Shown in pieces: positions 8,854 to 18,052 of a stretch of 64,000 nt of DNA. The stretch is taken from positions 461,788 to 525,787 of the forward strand of contig NZ_ANIE01000007.1 of assembly GCF_000708045.1 (NCBI RefSeq), written 5' to 3'. Source of the DNA: Marinobacter nitratireducens. Its GTDB lineage: Bacteria > Pseudomonadota > Gammaproteobacteria > Pseudomonadales > Oleiphilaceae. Numbering within the stretch: position 1 is the first letter of the stretch; every line of letters begins with the position of its first letter. Both the position numbers and the translations under genes were made by a program. The notes beneath the pieces were generated by a model. That model saw only the letters and a program-made list of their open reading frames with translations. It made no database searches and was not told the origin of the DNA.

Positions 8854-10117
8854 TGAAACGCCCCGGTCGGAAGGCATCCAGGCAGACGGCGGGCGTACTC
8901 CCCTCAATCACGTCCGCAATGACACTGGCGCTGCCGGCTGAGAGCGTCCAGCCAAAGGTGCCATGGCCAGTATTAAGAAACAGGTTTTCCCGGGGGCCTT
9001 TGCCGATAATCGCCGGTCCGTCCGGCGTCATGGGCCGAAATCCGGTCCAGGTTTCCGCAGTATCGAGATCGGCACATCCGGGAAACCGGGATTCCACGGA
9101 TTTTCGGATCGTAGCCAGGCGAGCGTCGGGAATATCGCGATTGAAATCGGTCAGTTCCACAAACCCGGTGGCCCGCAGGCGATCACCCAGCCGCGTCGAC
9201 ACCACCTTGTAGTTGTCATCATGGATCGTGGACGTTGGCGCGCGGGCGCTATCGGTCAGGGTCGCAGTCAAACTGTACCCCTTGACCGGGTAGATGGGCA
9301 GATCCAGCCCCAGCGGCTTCACCAGTTGCCCGGACCAGCACCCGGCACTGACCACAAAGACATCACCACAGATCCTCTCCAACTGCCCATCCACACCCCG
9401 GATGGCAAGCGCCCGCACCCGATCCGGGTCCGCCTCCAGGCTCTCGACTTCAACGTTATAGCGGAAATCGACACCCGCCCTCTCACACGCCTGCGCCAAC
9501 TCTCGTGAGAACAAGTGGCAGTCACCGGTGCCGTCGGTGTCGTAACTGAGCGCGCCATAGAGCGGGCCATCACCCACCATGCCCGGCTCGGCCTCCCTGA
9601 CCTGATCCGGCGTCAACACGCGAGACGGGATACCAAGCTCCGCCAGCAGCCGATGAACCTCCTGATAACCGTCCAGAGCTGCGGGCGTGCTGGCCAGATG
9701 CAGCAAGCCGCGGTGTTGACCGTCAAACGGCAGGTCCAACTCGTCTTCCAGGGCCAGAAAACGTTCCCGGCTGTGAATACCCAGGCGCAGCATGGCCCTC
9801 CGGTTCAGTCCAAAAAGCCCCGGTGACCAGGCATAGCGCAGGGTTGAGAGCATGAAGCGGAGGGTTTCCAGCGAGGGCGGCACACGCATTTTCAGCGGGC
9901 CGTCCTGTTTGACAAGCCAGGGCAGGGCCTTGAACACCATGGCCGGATCCGCCCATGGGTACACCACGCCATAGGATCGCTGGGCAGCGTTGCCCTTGCT
10001 GGTCTCGTTACCAGCCCGGTCATGGCGCTCCAGCACCATAACGTCGTGTCCACGACGATTCAGCTCCCAGGCTGTTGTTACCCCCACGACACCGCCACCA
10101 ACGACTGCAATGCGCAT
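8846..10117 (-). CDS. dadA: D-amino acid dehydrogenase (DadA-like FAD oxidoreductase)
   Basis: A flavoprotein of 423 residues that oxidises D-amino acids to 2-oxo acids at the membrane, passing electrons to the respiratory chain. It starts with the FAD-binding VVGGGVVGVTTAWELNRRGH. Further DadA hallmarks are ETSKGNAAQRSYG with the conserved YPWADP, then YPVKGYSLT and the C-terminal TGHGTFGWTLSAGSA, which is the second FAD contact. Length matches E. coli DadA (432). A good Shine-Dalgarno (GGGAGG) precedes the ATG. No alanine racemase gene is adjacent, so the substrate could differ from D-alanine. Confidence 0.9.
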   Translation of the reverse strand: MRIAVVGGGVVGVTTAWELNRRGHDVMVLERHDRAGNETSKGNAAQRSYGVVYPWADPAMVFKALPWLVKQDGPLKMRVPPSLETLRFMLSTLRYAWSPGLFGLNRRAMLRLGIHSRERFLALEDELDLPFDGQHRGLLHLASTPAALDGYQEVHRLLAELGIPSRVLTPDQVREAEPGMVGDGPLYGALSYDTDGTGDCHLFSRELAQACERAGVDFRYNVEVESLEADPDRVRALAIRGVDGQLERICGDVFVVSAGCWSGQLVKPLGLDLPIYPVKGYSLTATLTDSARAPTSTIHDDNYKVVSTRLGDRLRATGFVELTDFNRDIPDARLATIRKSVESRFPGCADLDTAETWTGFRPMTPDGPAIIGKGPRENLFLNTGHGTFGWTLSAGSASVIADVIEGSTPAVCLDAFRPGRFSE

Positions 10118-10159
10118 GTATGCCTCCCTGTCTTCAACCGAGTTTTGAATTCCGGATGC

Positions 10160-10990
10160 CTACTTCACTCCATTCCGGGCCAGTATACGCCGGTACTCAT
10201 CCAGCACCTCCTGATCCTCCCGGGGATACTCCGGCGCCAGTTCCTGCAACTGGTCCGCCAGAATGGCCGCGACAATTGCCCGGGCCTGAGGCTTGTCATC
10301 CCCCGGCACGATCATCCAGGGTGCCTCGGGCGTGTGAGTGCTGGCCAGAGCCTCTTCCGCATAAGACTCATAGTGCTGACGTTTTGCCCAGCCATCTATA
10401 TCGGATTGATCGAATTTCCATCGTTTCCGAGGTTTGTCCAGGCGCTTGAGCAGGCGTTGGCGATGTTCGTCTTCCGACAGGTTCAGCCAGAATTTCAGGA
10501 CGGTGGTGCCCTCCTCCGTCAGATGTTGTTCAAAGTTCCGGATAGAGCGGTACCGGTTGTCCCAGTTGTATTGTTCGGCCGCAAGCACTGGCCAGACTCG
10601 CTCACCGATCACGGCCTCATGATGGCTGCGATTGAACGCAACCATCTCCCCGAACGCCGGTAGAAACGGGACAACCCGCCAGAGAAAGTCATGCCTGGCT
10701 TCTGCCCCCTGGGGCCGGGAGAAGGACCAGGCGTGGAATCCGGCCGGATCAGCGTAAGTGGCCAGGGTACGAATCAGGCTGTCCTTGCCGCTCGTATCCG
10801 GACCGTGAATAACCACCAGCAGCGCCCGGCGGCGATTGGCCCATAGCCGTCTCTGGTATTCCCCGATCAGATCGAGGCTTTCCTCCAGATCCCGTAATTT
10901 GGTGTCTTTATCAAGTCGGGTTGAGTACTCACCGAACCGCTTTCGTGCGGGATCGTAACACCATCGTCTGGCGAACTCGGACAACTGCAT
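10160..10990 (-). CDS. Polyphosphate kinase 2 family protein
   Basis: PPK2 enzymes transfer phosphate between polyphosphate and nucleotides. This 276-residue protein has the Walker A loop GPDTSGKDS at about 63-71. The Walker B region FNRSHHEAV carries Asn where most members have Asp. It also has the lid region around EQHLTEEGTTVLKFWLNLSEDEHRQRLLKRL and the C-terminal PWMIVPGDDK. This is the single-domain PPK2 layout; AMP, ADP or GDP as acceptor cannot be told from sequence. A strong AAGGAG lies 8 bp before the ATG. dadA follows after 42 bp, so the two are probably cotranscribed. Confidence 0.88.
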   Translation of the reverse strand: MQLSEFARRWCYDPARKRFGEYSTRLDKDTKLRDLEESLDLIGEYQRRLWANRRRALLVVIHGPDTSGKDSLIRTLATYADPAGFHAWSFSRPQGAEARHDFLWRVVPFLPAFGEMVAFNRSHHEAVIGERVWPVLAAEQYNWDNRYRSIRNFEQHLTEEGTTVLKFWLNLSEDEHRQRLLKRLDKPRKRWKFDQSDIDGWAKRQHYESYAEEALASTHTPEAPWMIVPGDDKPQARAIVAAILADQLQELAPEYPREDQEVLDEYRRILARNGVK

Positions 10991-11109
10991 GCAAGAAACT
11001 CCTTATCGCGTACACCTGGGGTGGCGGTGGCTCAAGATGGTAAACTGACGCCAGTAAATTTTCAGGATAGCAGCACCCGTGGTGCTGCGATGGAGTTGAC
11101 CCCCTGCCC

Positions 11110-11919
11110 ATGAGCAAGAAACGTCGCGAAATTCCGGTCTTCGATCAGCCGATCATCGAAACCCACTGCCACCTTGATTACCTCAAGGATCGGCCCCTGG
11201 ATGAAACCCTCTCCCTATCCCGGGATGTGAACATTGAGAGGGTGATTACCATTGCGGTGTCACCAGACAATCTCGCCCGGGTTCGCGAACTCAGCCAGGT
11301 AGCCCCGTGGGTCTATGGCACCCAGGGAATCCATCCACACGATGCCGAAAGCTACTCTGATGCCGTGGAAGCCGAAATTCGCGCTCACGTGGGAGACGAC
11401 AAGATTGTCGCCGTCGGTGAGATCGGCCTGGACTACTTCTATGACAATTCAGACCGGGAGGTGCAGCGCTCGGTCTTCCGCCGGCAATTGCAGATCGCCT
11501 GCGATACCGATCGTCCGGTCGTTATCCACAGCCGTGAAGCCGATGAAGACACCATCGATATTCTTCGCGAATTCGAAAATACACTCACCCGGCGCGGTGT
11601 CATCCACAGCTTCACATCCGGCCCCGGTCTTGCCAGATACGCACTGGACAACGGCTGGTGCCTTGGCTTCAATGGCATTACGACCTTTAACAAAGCCGAG
11701 AATGTGCGCGACATTGTCCGGATGACGCCCATTGACCAGATACTGCTGGAAACGGATTCGCCATTTCTCACGCCCGTTCCCTATCGGGGACGCGAAAACG
11801 CGCCGTTCTACCTTCCCTTTGTGGCGGAGCAGATCGCTGAGGTCAAAGGGCTCGATCTGGCAGAAGTCCTGACCAAGACCTATAGCAACAGTCTGAGGAC
11901 GTTTTTCCCGGAACGATGA
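11110..11919 (+). CDS. TatD-family metal-dependent hydrolase
   Basis: The 269-residue TIM-barrel hydrolase keeps the metal-binding set: ETHCHLDY (HxH), GEIGLDYFYD (bridging Glu), VIHSREA, then IHSFTSG and the late LLETDSPFL (Asp). TatD relatives are Mg-dependent 3'-5' exonucleases or amidohydrolases in the cytoplasm. Its stop overlaps the start of the HD-GYP gene by ATGA, so the two are translationally coupled. Confidence 0.92.
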   Translation: MSKKRREIPVFDQPIIETHCHLDYLKDRPLDETLSLSRDVNIERVITIAVSPDNLARVRELSQVAPWVYGTQGIHPHDAESYSDAVEAEIRAHVGDDKIVAVGEIGLDYFYDNSDREVQRSVFRRQLQIACDTDRPVVIHSREADEDTIDILREFENTLTRRGVIHSFTSGPGLARYALDNGWCLGFNGITTFNKAENVRDIVRMTPIDQILLETDSPFLTPVPYRGRENAPFYLPFVAEQIAEVKGLDLAEVLTKTYSNSLRTFFPER

Positions 11920-13124
11920 TCAAACGCATCCCCATCTCCGAACTCAAGGTCGGCATGTACATCACCGACCTGAACAACGACTGGATTCCTCATAATACCC
12001 GTCGCAAACGCGGTGTGATCAAAAAAGAGGAAACCATCGCCAAGGTTCGTGATATGGGGGTCAAATTCGTCTATATCGACGTATCAAAAGGGCTCGACTG
12101 CCAGGACGGCGAACCCGTGGCCGATGTTGACAGACGCAACGAATCGGCGCTGATGGAGGCTGGCGAGGCTCCGCCCGGTCTGCAGCAACACGTCCCGATG
12201 GCGGAAGAAATCGTGAGGGCTCAACAGATTCACAACCAGGCCCAGGGGCTGGTGGGTGAATTCATGAACAACATCAAGATCGGTGGTGCCATGGATGTGG
12301 CGCCCATCCACCAACTGGCCGACGAACTGCAGAACTCCGTTCTCCGCAACGCTAACGCCCTGAGTTGCCTGGGGCGAATCCGCGAGAAAGACAATTATCT
12401 GATGGAACACTCGGTCAACCTGAGTGTTCTGATGTCCCTGTTCGGCAACTATCGCAAATTATCAACCGACGTCATGCACCAGATCATTGTCGGTGCCCTG
12501 CTACACGATCTCGGTAAAATTCTGACCCCGGACGAAATCCTCAACAAACCCGGACGACTAAGCCCCGAAGAGTTCGAGGTCATGAAGCTGCATGCCCGGA
12601 ACTCGCGAGACATCCTGGCTACGACGGAAGGCATTGGCGAACTGACGGTCATGACGGCCGCTCAGCACCACGAGCGGATGGACGGCAGCGGCTATCCCGC
12701 AGGCCTCAAAGGCGAGGAAATCTCGGTGTATGGACGAATGGTCGCCATTACCGACGTCTACGATGCCATCACGGCTGACCGGGTCTACCACAAGGGCATG
12801 ACACCGACGCAGGGGCTGAAAAAACTGCTGGAATGGAGCGGCGATCATCTCGATCCGGTTCTGGTCAAACAATTCATTCGCTGTATCGGCCTTTACCCGG
12901 TAGGCTCTCTCGTGCTTTTGGAAAGCGGTCGACTGGCCGCAGTCGTGGAAGCCAACGAGCACGACCAGCGGCTGCCTGTGGTCAGGGTGATGTACAACAC
13001 CAAATTTCGATTGCCGATTCCGGTGGAGACCATCGATCTCGCCAGGCCCGGCACCCAGGACCGCATTCTTCGCTCGGTCGATCCGGACGACTACAAGATC
13101 GACATACGCAAGTTCATGACCTGA
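11916..13124 (+). CDS. HD-GYP cyclic-di-GMP phosphodiesterase with DUF3391
   Basis: The 402-residue protein has an N-terminal DUF3391 region (about 1-130) and an HD-GYP domain: HSVNLSVLMSL, LLHDLGKI with the HD pair at 197-198, QHHERMDGSGYP with HH at 251-252, and ITDVYDAITADRVY. The HHExxDGxGYP motif is the GYP signature, and all metal ligands look intact. The expected activity is hydrolysis of c-di-GMP to pGpG and GMP in the cytoplasm. There is no receiver or membrane domain, so its input is probably through DUF3391. Confidence 0.95.
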   Translation: MIKRIPISELKVGMYITDLNNDWIPHNTRRKRGVIKKEETIAKVRDMGVKFVYIDVSKGLDCQDGEPVADVDRRNESALMEAGEAPPGLQQHVPMAEEIVRAQQIHNQAQGLVGEFMNNIKIGGAMDVAPIHQLADELQNSVLRNANALSCLGRIREKDNYLMEHSVNLSVLMSLFGNYRKLSTDVMHQIIVGALLHDLGKILTPDEILNKPGRLSPEEFEVMKLHARNSRDILATTEGIGELTVMTAAQHHERMDGSGYPAGLKGEEISVYGRMVAITDVYDAITADRVYHKGMTPTQGLKKLLEWSGDHLDPVLVKQFIRCIGLYPVGSLVLLESGRLAAVVEANEHDQRLPVVRVMYNTKFRLPIPVETIDLARPGTQDRILRSVDPDDYKIDIRKFMT

Positions 13125-13137
13125 AGAGCCGGCCACC

Positions 13138-14718
13138 ATGACAGAGTCCATATTCCAGGTATTAGGTGGCCTCGCACTGTTCCTGCTGGCCATGGAGATG
13201 ATGACCGACGGGCTCAAGAGCGCCGCCGGCCACCACCTGCGACATCTGCTTGGCACCTGGACCCGCACACCGCTCCGGGGCTTTGCCGCCGGGGTACTGA
13301 TCACCGGCATCGTTCAGTCCTCAAGCGCGGTAACGGTAGCCACCATCGGCTTCGTCAATGCCGGTCTGCTCAACCTGGGGCACTCCCTGGGTGTGGTTTT
13401 TGGCGCCAACGTCGGCACTACCATGACGGGCTGGCTGGTCAGCCTTGTTGGCTTCGGGTTCAAAATTGAAGCCTTTGCCATGCCCATGCTTGCCTTTGGC
13501 ATGGCCCTGCGCCTGATGGCTTCAGAGCATCGGATAAAGTCCATTGGCCAGGCCCTTGCTGGCTTTGCCCTCTTCTTTCTCGCCCTGGCACTGCTCAAGG
13601 ATTCTCTCCAGGGATTGACCGGAGGAGTGGACAGCACTGTGCTCTCTGCCCGGCACTATGGTCTGCCCCTGTTCGTCCTGGCCGGTTTCCTTGCCACCGT
13701 GCTGACACAGTCATCCAGTGCAGCTCTGGCCATCATTCTCAGCGCGGCAGCCGGCGGTTTGCTTCCGCTGGAAGATGCTGCAGCAGCGGTCATCGGCGCC
13801 AACCTGGGCACCACGTCCACCGCCGCCATTGCGGTGATGAGCGCAACCGCCAATGCCCGTCGATTGGCTCTGGGGCATGTGCTGTTTAACCTCGTTACCG
13901 GAGCCATCGCGCTCATCATCCTGCCATTGATGCTCTGGGCCATCGCCGCGGTCACCCACTGGCTGGAACTGGATACCAACGAGGCGGTTTCTCTCGCACT
14001 GTTCCACACCCTCTTCAACCTCCTGGGTGCTATGATCATGCTGCCACTGGCGCCCCGTTTCGGGCATTTTCTGAGTCGCCGCTTCCGCAGCAAGGAAGAG
14101 GACCACGCCGAACCCAAATATCTCGACAGCACGCTGGTGACAACCCCGGCACTGGCCGCAAGCGCAGTCGATCAGGAAATGAAACGCCTCATTGGCCACG
14201 TGCGGGGACTGCTACGGGTCTGCATTGATCGGGAGGGACTCAAACCCGAACATATCCGGGCAAAAATCGAGGCCGCCACGGCTCTGAATCAGTCAATCAA
14301 TGACTATGTATCCAGAGTCCGTGCAGAAGAGATGCATCCGAGCATCGTGGACAGCCTGAGCCTCAGCATCCGTACCTGTCGGTACCTGGCCGAAGTCACA
14401 ACGCTGACCCCTTCATTGATCGGTCTGAAAGCCAGCAGGCATCGAACGGAGCTACACGCGGTCGCGGAAATCATAGATCAATACCTGACAACCCTGAGGG
14501 TGCTGTTCTCCGGGGAGAAGCCGTTGTCGGCCACGCTTGAGCAAACGGAGCTGGAGTATCACCAGTTGAAAGCCCGATTGCTCGACATGGTGGTCCGAAC
14601 AGACATTCCCACCTCTCTGGGCGAAAGACTTCTGGATGAGCTAAGCGGGGTTCGCAGGTTGACGGATCAATGGTTCAAGTCGCTACAATGGTATACGGCC
14701 AGCCCCAATGGCAACTGA
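13138..14718 (+). CDS. Na/Pi cotransporter family protein
   Basis: A 526-residue inner-membrane protein with two inverted repeats, each carrying the QSSS transport motif: QSSSAVTVATIGFVNAG at about residue 60 and QSSSAALAIILSAAAGG near 190. The paired GANVGTT and GANLGTT motifs fit NptA/SLC34-type sodium-phosphate carriers. After about eight membrane segments, the last 180 residues form a soluble helical PhoU-like domain, as in YjbB-type proteins that affect phosphate efflux. It starts 13 bp after the HD-GYP gene. The direction of phosphate movement is not known. Confidence 0.9.
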   Translation: MTESIFQVLGGLALFLLAMEMMTDGLKSAAGHHLRHLLGTWTRTPLRGFAAGVLITGIVQSSSAVTVATIGFVNAGLLNLGHSLGVVFGANVGTTMTGWLVSLVGFGFKIEAFAMPMLAFGMALRLMASEHRIKSIGQALAGFALFFLALALLKDSLQGLTGGVDSTVLSARHYGLPLFVLAGFLATVLTQSSSAALAIILSAAAGGLLPLEDAAAAVIGANLGTTSTAAIAVMSATANARRLALGHVLFNLVTGAIALIILPLMLWAIAAVTHWLELDTNEAVSLALFHTLFNLLGAMIMLPLAPRFGHFLSRRFRSKEEDHAEPKYLDSTLVTTPALAASAVDQEMKRLIGHVRGLLRVCIDREGLKPEHIRAKIEAATALNQSINDYVSRVRAEEMHPSIVDSLSLSIRTCRYLAEVTTLTPSLIGLKASRHRTELHAVAEIIDQYLTTLRVLFSGEKPLSATLEQTELEYHQLKARLLDMVVRTDIPTSLGERLLDELSGVRRLTDQWFKSLQWYTASPNGN

Positions 14719-14728
14719 AGACTTCCGT

Positions 14729-16996
14729 TCAGACCTTACCCTCACTGAAACGGCAGGATTGATTCTTACCCAGATGCTTGGCCCTGTACATGGCCTGATC
14801 TGCCTGTCGGAGTAGCTGATCACCATCCAGATCCGTACCGTCTTGCGGGTACAGGGTGTAACCCACGCTGACCGACACTTCAACGCTATGATTGCTGACC
14901 CACACAGGTGCCGAAACCATTTCCAACAACCGTGACAGCAGGCTCTCCAGGGCAGCCTCATCGCCGACATTCACCACGATGGCAGAGAACTCATCACCGC
15001 CCAGGCGGGCCAGAGTATCCTCCTCCCGGAGGGCCTGGCGCATCCGTTTTGCCACTTCCACCAGAAGGCGATCGCCAGCCTCATGACCGAAGGCGTCGTT
15101 GACCGGCTTGAACTCGTCCAGGTCAATATAGAGAACGGCAAGCCGGAAACCCTGGCGCCGGGCATGGGACATCGATTGCTGGAGACGGTCCGCAAACAGC
15201 ACCCGATTCGGCAGGCCAGTCAGGGCGTCGAAATGGGCCATCAGGCGCAGTTTGCGCTCCTGTTCTTTGGATTTTGTGATATCGCTGAACACCCCGACAA
15301 AGTGCCCGATGTCTCCATGCTCATCCCGCACACCGCTGATGGTCAAGGTAAGCACGATGGTCTCGCCCGTCTCCCGACGTGCCTCAAATTCGCCGCTCCA
15401 GAACCCATCCTGGCGGGCGCTCTGGAACACGCCGCTTCCCTCTTCCATTGGCAATGGTGGCGTACTGCCAATGGCGGACTCCCGGGAACGCCCGGTGATG
15501 CCAGCATAGGCATCATTGACATCAATCACCGTACCGTGGGCATCGGTAATGAAAATGGCTTCACGAGCATGATCAAAGACGCTGGCTGCGAGACGCTGGC
15601 GCTGCTCGGCATTCCGGCGCCGGGTAATGTCGTACCAGGAACAAAGTATCAGTGGCTCCGGTTCCCCTTTCTCATGAATCGGCGCAAGGGTCATATCCAC
15701 CCACACCTCCGAGCCATCGGAGCGCGCCAGCTTCCATTCACAAGCCTGAACCTCACCATGAACCGCACGTCCGATCAGGGTGTGGAGCTTCTGCTGGGAT
15801 ATTCGGCCGTCTGGCTGGACCTGGGGCGAAAACGCGGAGACGTCTTTCCCAATCAGGGAATTCCGGGAGGTATACCGTAACAAATCCACCGCCGCCCGGT
15901 TGCTGTCAACAAACACCCCGTCCCGGATCACCAGCATGGGTTGGGGCCAGCCCAGAATCATTCGCCGCTGCCGTCGTTGCTCAACGCCAATCATCCGCTT
16001 GCGACGCCCCAGCCATAGTGATGAGGCGATCAGCAGAATGACCAGCACGACAATCGTGAACACCCACAGCCGATACTGATGGATCACATCCACCCAGGTC
16101 ACCATCGGAACCTGGTCATAAGGCGGGATACGAAGGGTGCGCGCCAGATCTTCAACTGACTGGTAATCCATTGGCGGAGCAAAGCCCGCGATGCCGGCAG
16201 CGACCGCCGCAGGGTCAGTTCGTTCCAACGCAAACAGCGCAGAAGCCACCTTGCGCACAACAGCGCTATCCACATGCGGCAAGGCCGCCAGTGGCCATTC
16301 CGGATAAAGCCGGGTTGAGACCCGGAACGGAAACCCGGAAAGGTTCTGCGGATGAATAACCTTCAACCGATTCGGCAAATCCGGATCCTCAAGGGCCATC
16401 TGCTCGATGATCCCGGTCCGGACAAATCCCGCATCCACATCACCGGACAGAACCGCCTGGATAACCCGGTCATGGCGACTCAGCTGTTTAACTCTGCGAA
16501 TATCCCTGGCACGGACGCCGGCCTCACGAAGTTCCAGCATCTGCGCCTGGTACCCCCCCAGGAAAAATATGCCCGGCGACGCAATTGTCTGACCGGCGAG
16601 GTCCTCCAGGGTGGCGATATCCTCTCTTTCGGCAAGCGTAACCACCACACCACCGAGACTGGCAGTCTGGTTCTGCTCCCAGCGGCGCACCAGGGTTGCC
16701 AGGACCCCGGTCAGACTGCGTTCACTGCGGATGACCAAAAAGTGGCTTGGATTGGTCAGCACGAAATCCAGACGATTCGATGCCAGAGCCTGATTGAGGT
16801 CCGGCTGATCCAGAATTTCCAGCTCAATCGGTACACCCACTTCCCTCGACAGGTACTCCGCCATGGGTTTGTACTCTTCCTCCATGACGGCATCCGGGCG
16901 ATAGGCAAACACCCCGAACGTCAGCGCATGATCAGCAGAGACCGGAATAGGAAAAACACTGGATAACAGGAAAAAAAGGAGCAGGAACGACCTCAA
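14729..16996 (-). CDS. Periplasmic-sensor diguanylate cyclase (PhnD-like, PAS, PAS, GGDEF)
   Basis: About 755 residues. The preferred start is the TTG at 16996, which overlaps the previous stop as TTGA, has AGGAG 7 bp upstream, and gives a clean signal peptide (MRSFLLLFFLLSSVFPIPVSA). A longer in-frame TTG at 17029 is less likely. A PhnD-type substrate-binding domain follows (LTFGVFAYRPDAVMEEEYKP, NRLDFVLTNPSHFLVI), then a membrane helix (LWVFTIVVLVILLIASSLWL), two PAS domains and a GGDEF domain with intact RLGGDEFSAIVV. It should make c-di-GMP in response to a periplasmic ligand, perhaps phosphate or phosphonate-like. Confidence 0.92.
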   Translation of the reverse strand: MRSFLLLFFLLSSVFPIPVSADHALTFGVFAYRPDAVMEEEYKPMAEYLSREVGVPIELEILDQPDLNQALASNRLDFVLTNPSHFLVIRSERSLTGVLATLVRRWEQNQTASLGGVVVTLAEREDIATLEDLAGQTIASPGIFFLGGYQAQMLELREAGVRARDIRRVKQLSRHDRVIQAVLSGDVDAGFVRTGIIEQMALEDPDLPNRLKVIHPQNLSGFPFRVSTRLYPEWPLAALPHVDSAVVRKVASALFALERTDPAAVAAGIAGFAPPMDYQSVEDLARTLRIPPYDQVPMVTWVDVIHQYRLWVFTIVVLVILLIASSLWLGRRKRMIGVEQRRQRRMILGWPQPMLVIRDGVFVDSNRAAVDLLRYTSRNSLIGKDVSAFSPQVQPDGRISQQKLHTLIGRAVHGEVQACEWKLARSDGSEVWVDMTLAPIHEKGEPEPLILCSWYDITRRRNAEQRQRLAASVFDHAREAIFITDAHGTVIDVNDAYAGITGRSRESAIGSTPPLPMEEGSGVFQSARQDGFWSGEFEARRETGETIVLTLTISGVRDEHGDIGHFVGVFSDITKSKEQERKLRLMAHFDALTGLPNRVLFADRLQQSMSHARRQGFRLAVLYIDLDEFKPVNDAFGHEAGDRLLVEVAKRMRQALREEDTLARLGGDEFSAIVVNVGDEAALESLLSRLLEMVSAPVWVSNHSVEVSVSVGYTLYPQDGTDLDGDQLLRQADQAMYRAKHLGKNQSCRFSEGKV

Positions 16997-17952
16997 GCAA
17001 CACTCCTGGGCAAAAAGGAGGCATCGCAAAAACGATAATTCAGGGGAACCTCCGAAATCAGTCCTTCAGACGACATGATATGGGCAAGTTTCAGTACCAC
17101 GGCCTCCAGGCGACCGGTGGGCGCAAGGTAACGCTGATTAGCCGTCAGGTCCGGCAAGGCAACGGTGGCCAGAGCTCTGCGTACCGCATCCACCGAGATA
17201 TTCTGACGGGTCGCCACTCGATAAATCGCATCATGCTGATTGCGAACCAGGTGATTAAGGCCTGCAAAGTGCGCCTGCAGCAGATCCTTTACCGCAGCTT
17301 TACGACTACGAGCTTTTTCCTGTCGGACTACGAGAACATCGAAAATCGTTTCGGGCAACTGCCGACTGTCAAACAGGCGATTGGCTCCCAGACCTTCAAG
17401 CGCAGACGCCGTTGGCTCATAGCAGATGGAAACATCCACTTCACCGCGGCGCCAGGCTTCAGGATGTTCATTGACCGGAAGATTGATTTCAACGATGTCG
17501 TTTCTCTCTAACCCCGCTCTCTGAAGCAGTTCCACCAGCATGACGCCAGAAACGCCCGAAAGTTCCACGGCGACTCTCTTGCCCCTGATATCTCGCAGTG
17601 TCTGAATGGCGGGGTCTGCCATCACCACATCGGCCCCGACAGAGACATCAGCCACGCCCACCACGACCACATTGACCCCGTGATCATGCAATCTCAGTGT
17701 TTCATCCAGTGTCAGGGCGGCGCCGTCGAGACTTCCATCCATCAAACCCTGCAATGAATCAGTCGATGACTGCCCCTTAACCAGCCGCACCGAGTCGGCA
17801 AGCCAGCCGAACTCCTCCGCCAGGTAGAGCGGCTCGTATCCTATCCACGGGTGGATGCCAATGCGCAAAGGCGTGCCAGGTTGACAGCCCGTCAACCCGC
17901 CCAGTGACAACCCGGCTGCGATAGAGAGTCCCAGGAATTGACGGCGGTGCAT
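16993..17952 (-). CDS. ABC-type substrate-binding lipoprotein (NMT1/SsuA-like)
   Basis: A 319-residue periplasmic binding protein with an MHRRQFLGLSIAAGLSLGG signal and lipobox LTGC. The body IGIHPWIGYEPLYLAEEFGW is the NMT1/SsuA/TauA pattern of nitrate, sulfonate or thiamine-precursor binding proteins. No permease or ATPase gene is nearby. Instead it overlaps the GGDEF sensor gene by 4 bp. It is therefore more likely an accessory ligand sensor for that protein than part of a transporter. Ligand unknown. Confidence 0.85.
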   Translation of the reverse strand: MHRRQFLGLSIAAGLSLGGLTGCQPGTPLRIGIHPWIGYEPLYLAEEFGWLADSVRLVKGQSSTDSLQGLMDGSLDGAALTLDETLRLHDHGVNVVVVGVADVSVGADVVMADPAIQTLRDIRGKRVAVELSGVSGVMLVELLQRAGLERNDIVEINLPVNEHPEAWRRGEVDVSICYEPTASALEGLGANRLFDSRQLPETIFDVLVVRQEKARSRKAAVKDLLQAHFAGLNHLVRNQHDAIYRVATRQNISVDAVRRALATVALPDLTANQRYLAPTGRLEAVVLKLAHIMSSEGLISEVPLNYRFCDASFLPRSVA

Positions 17953-18052
17953 TAAGGATCCTACGCCAGAAAAGGTTAACTTCCGTTAATAAAACATACT
18001 ACTCACTACAATGGTAGCTAAAAACGGGCCTTTGGTATTGCACGGGATCAAT

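Noticed and set aside
17976..17989. TTAAC-TTCC-GTTAA inverted repeat upstream of the binding-protein gene
   Set aside because: Only five-base arms; expected by chance in a region of this length.
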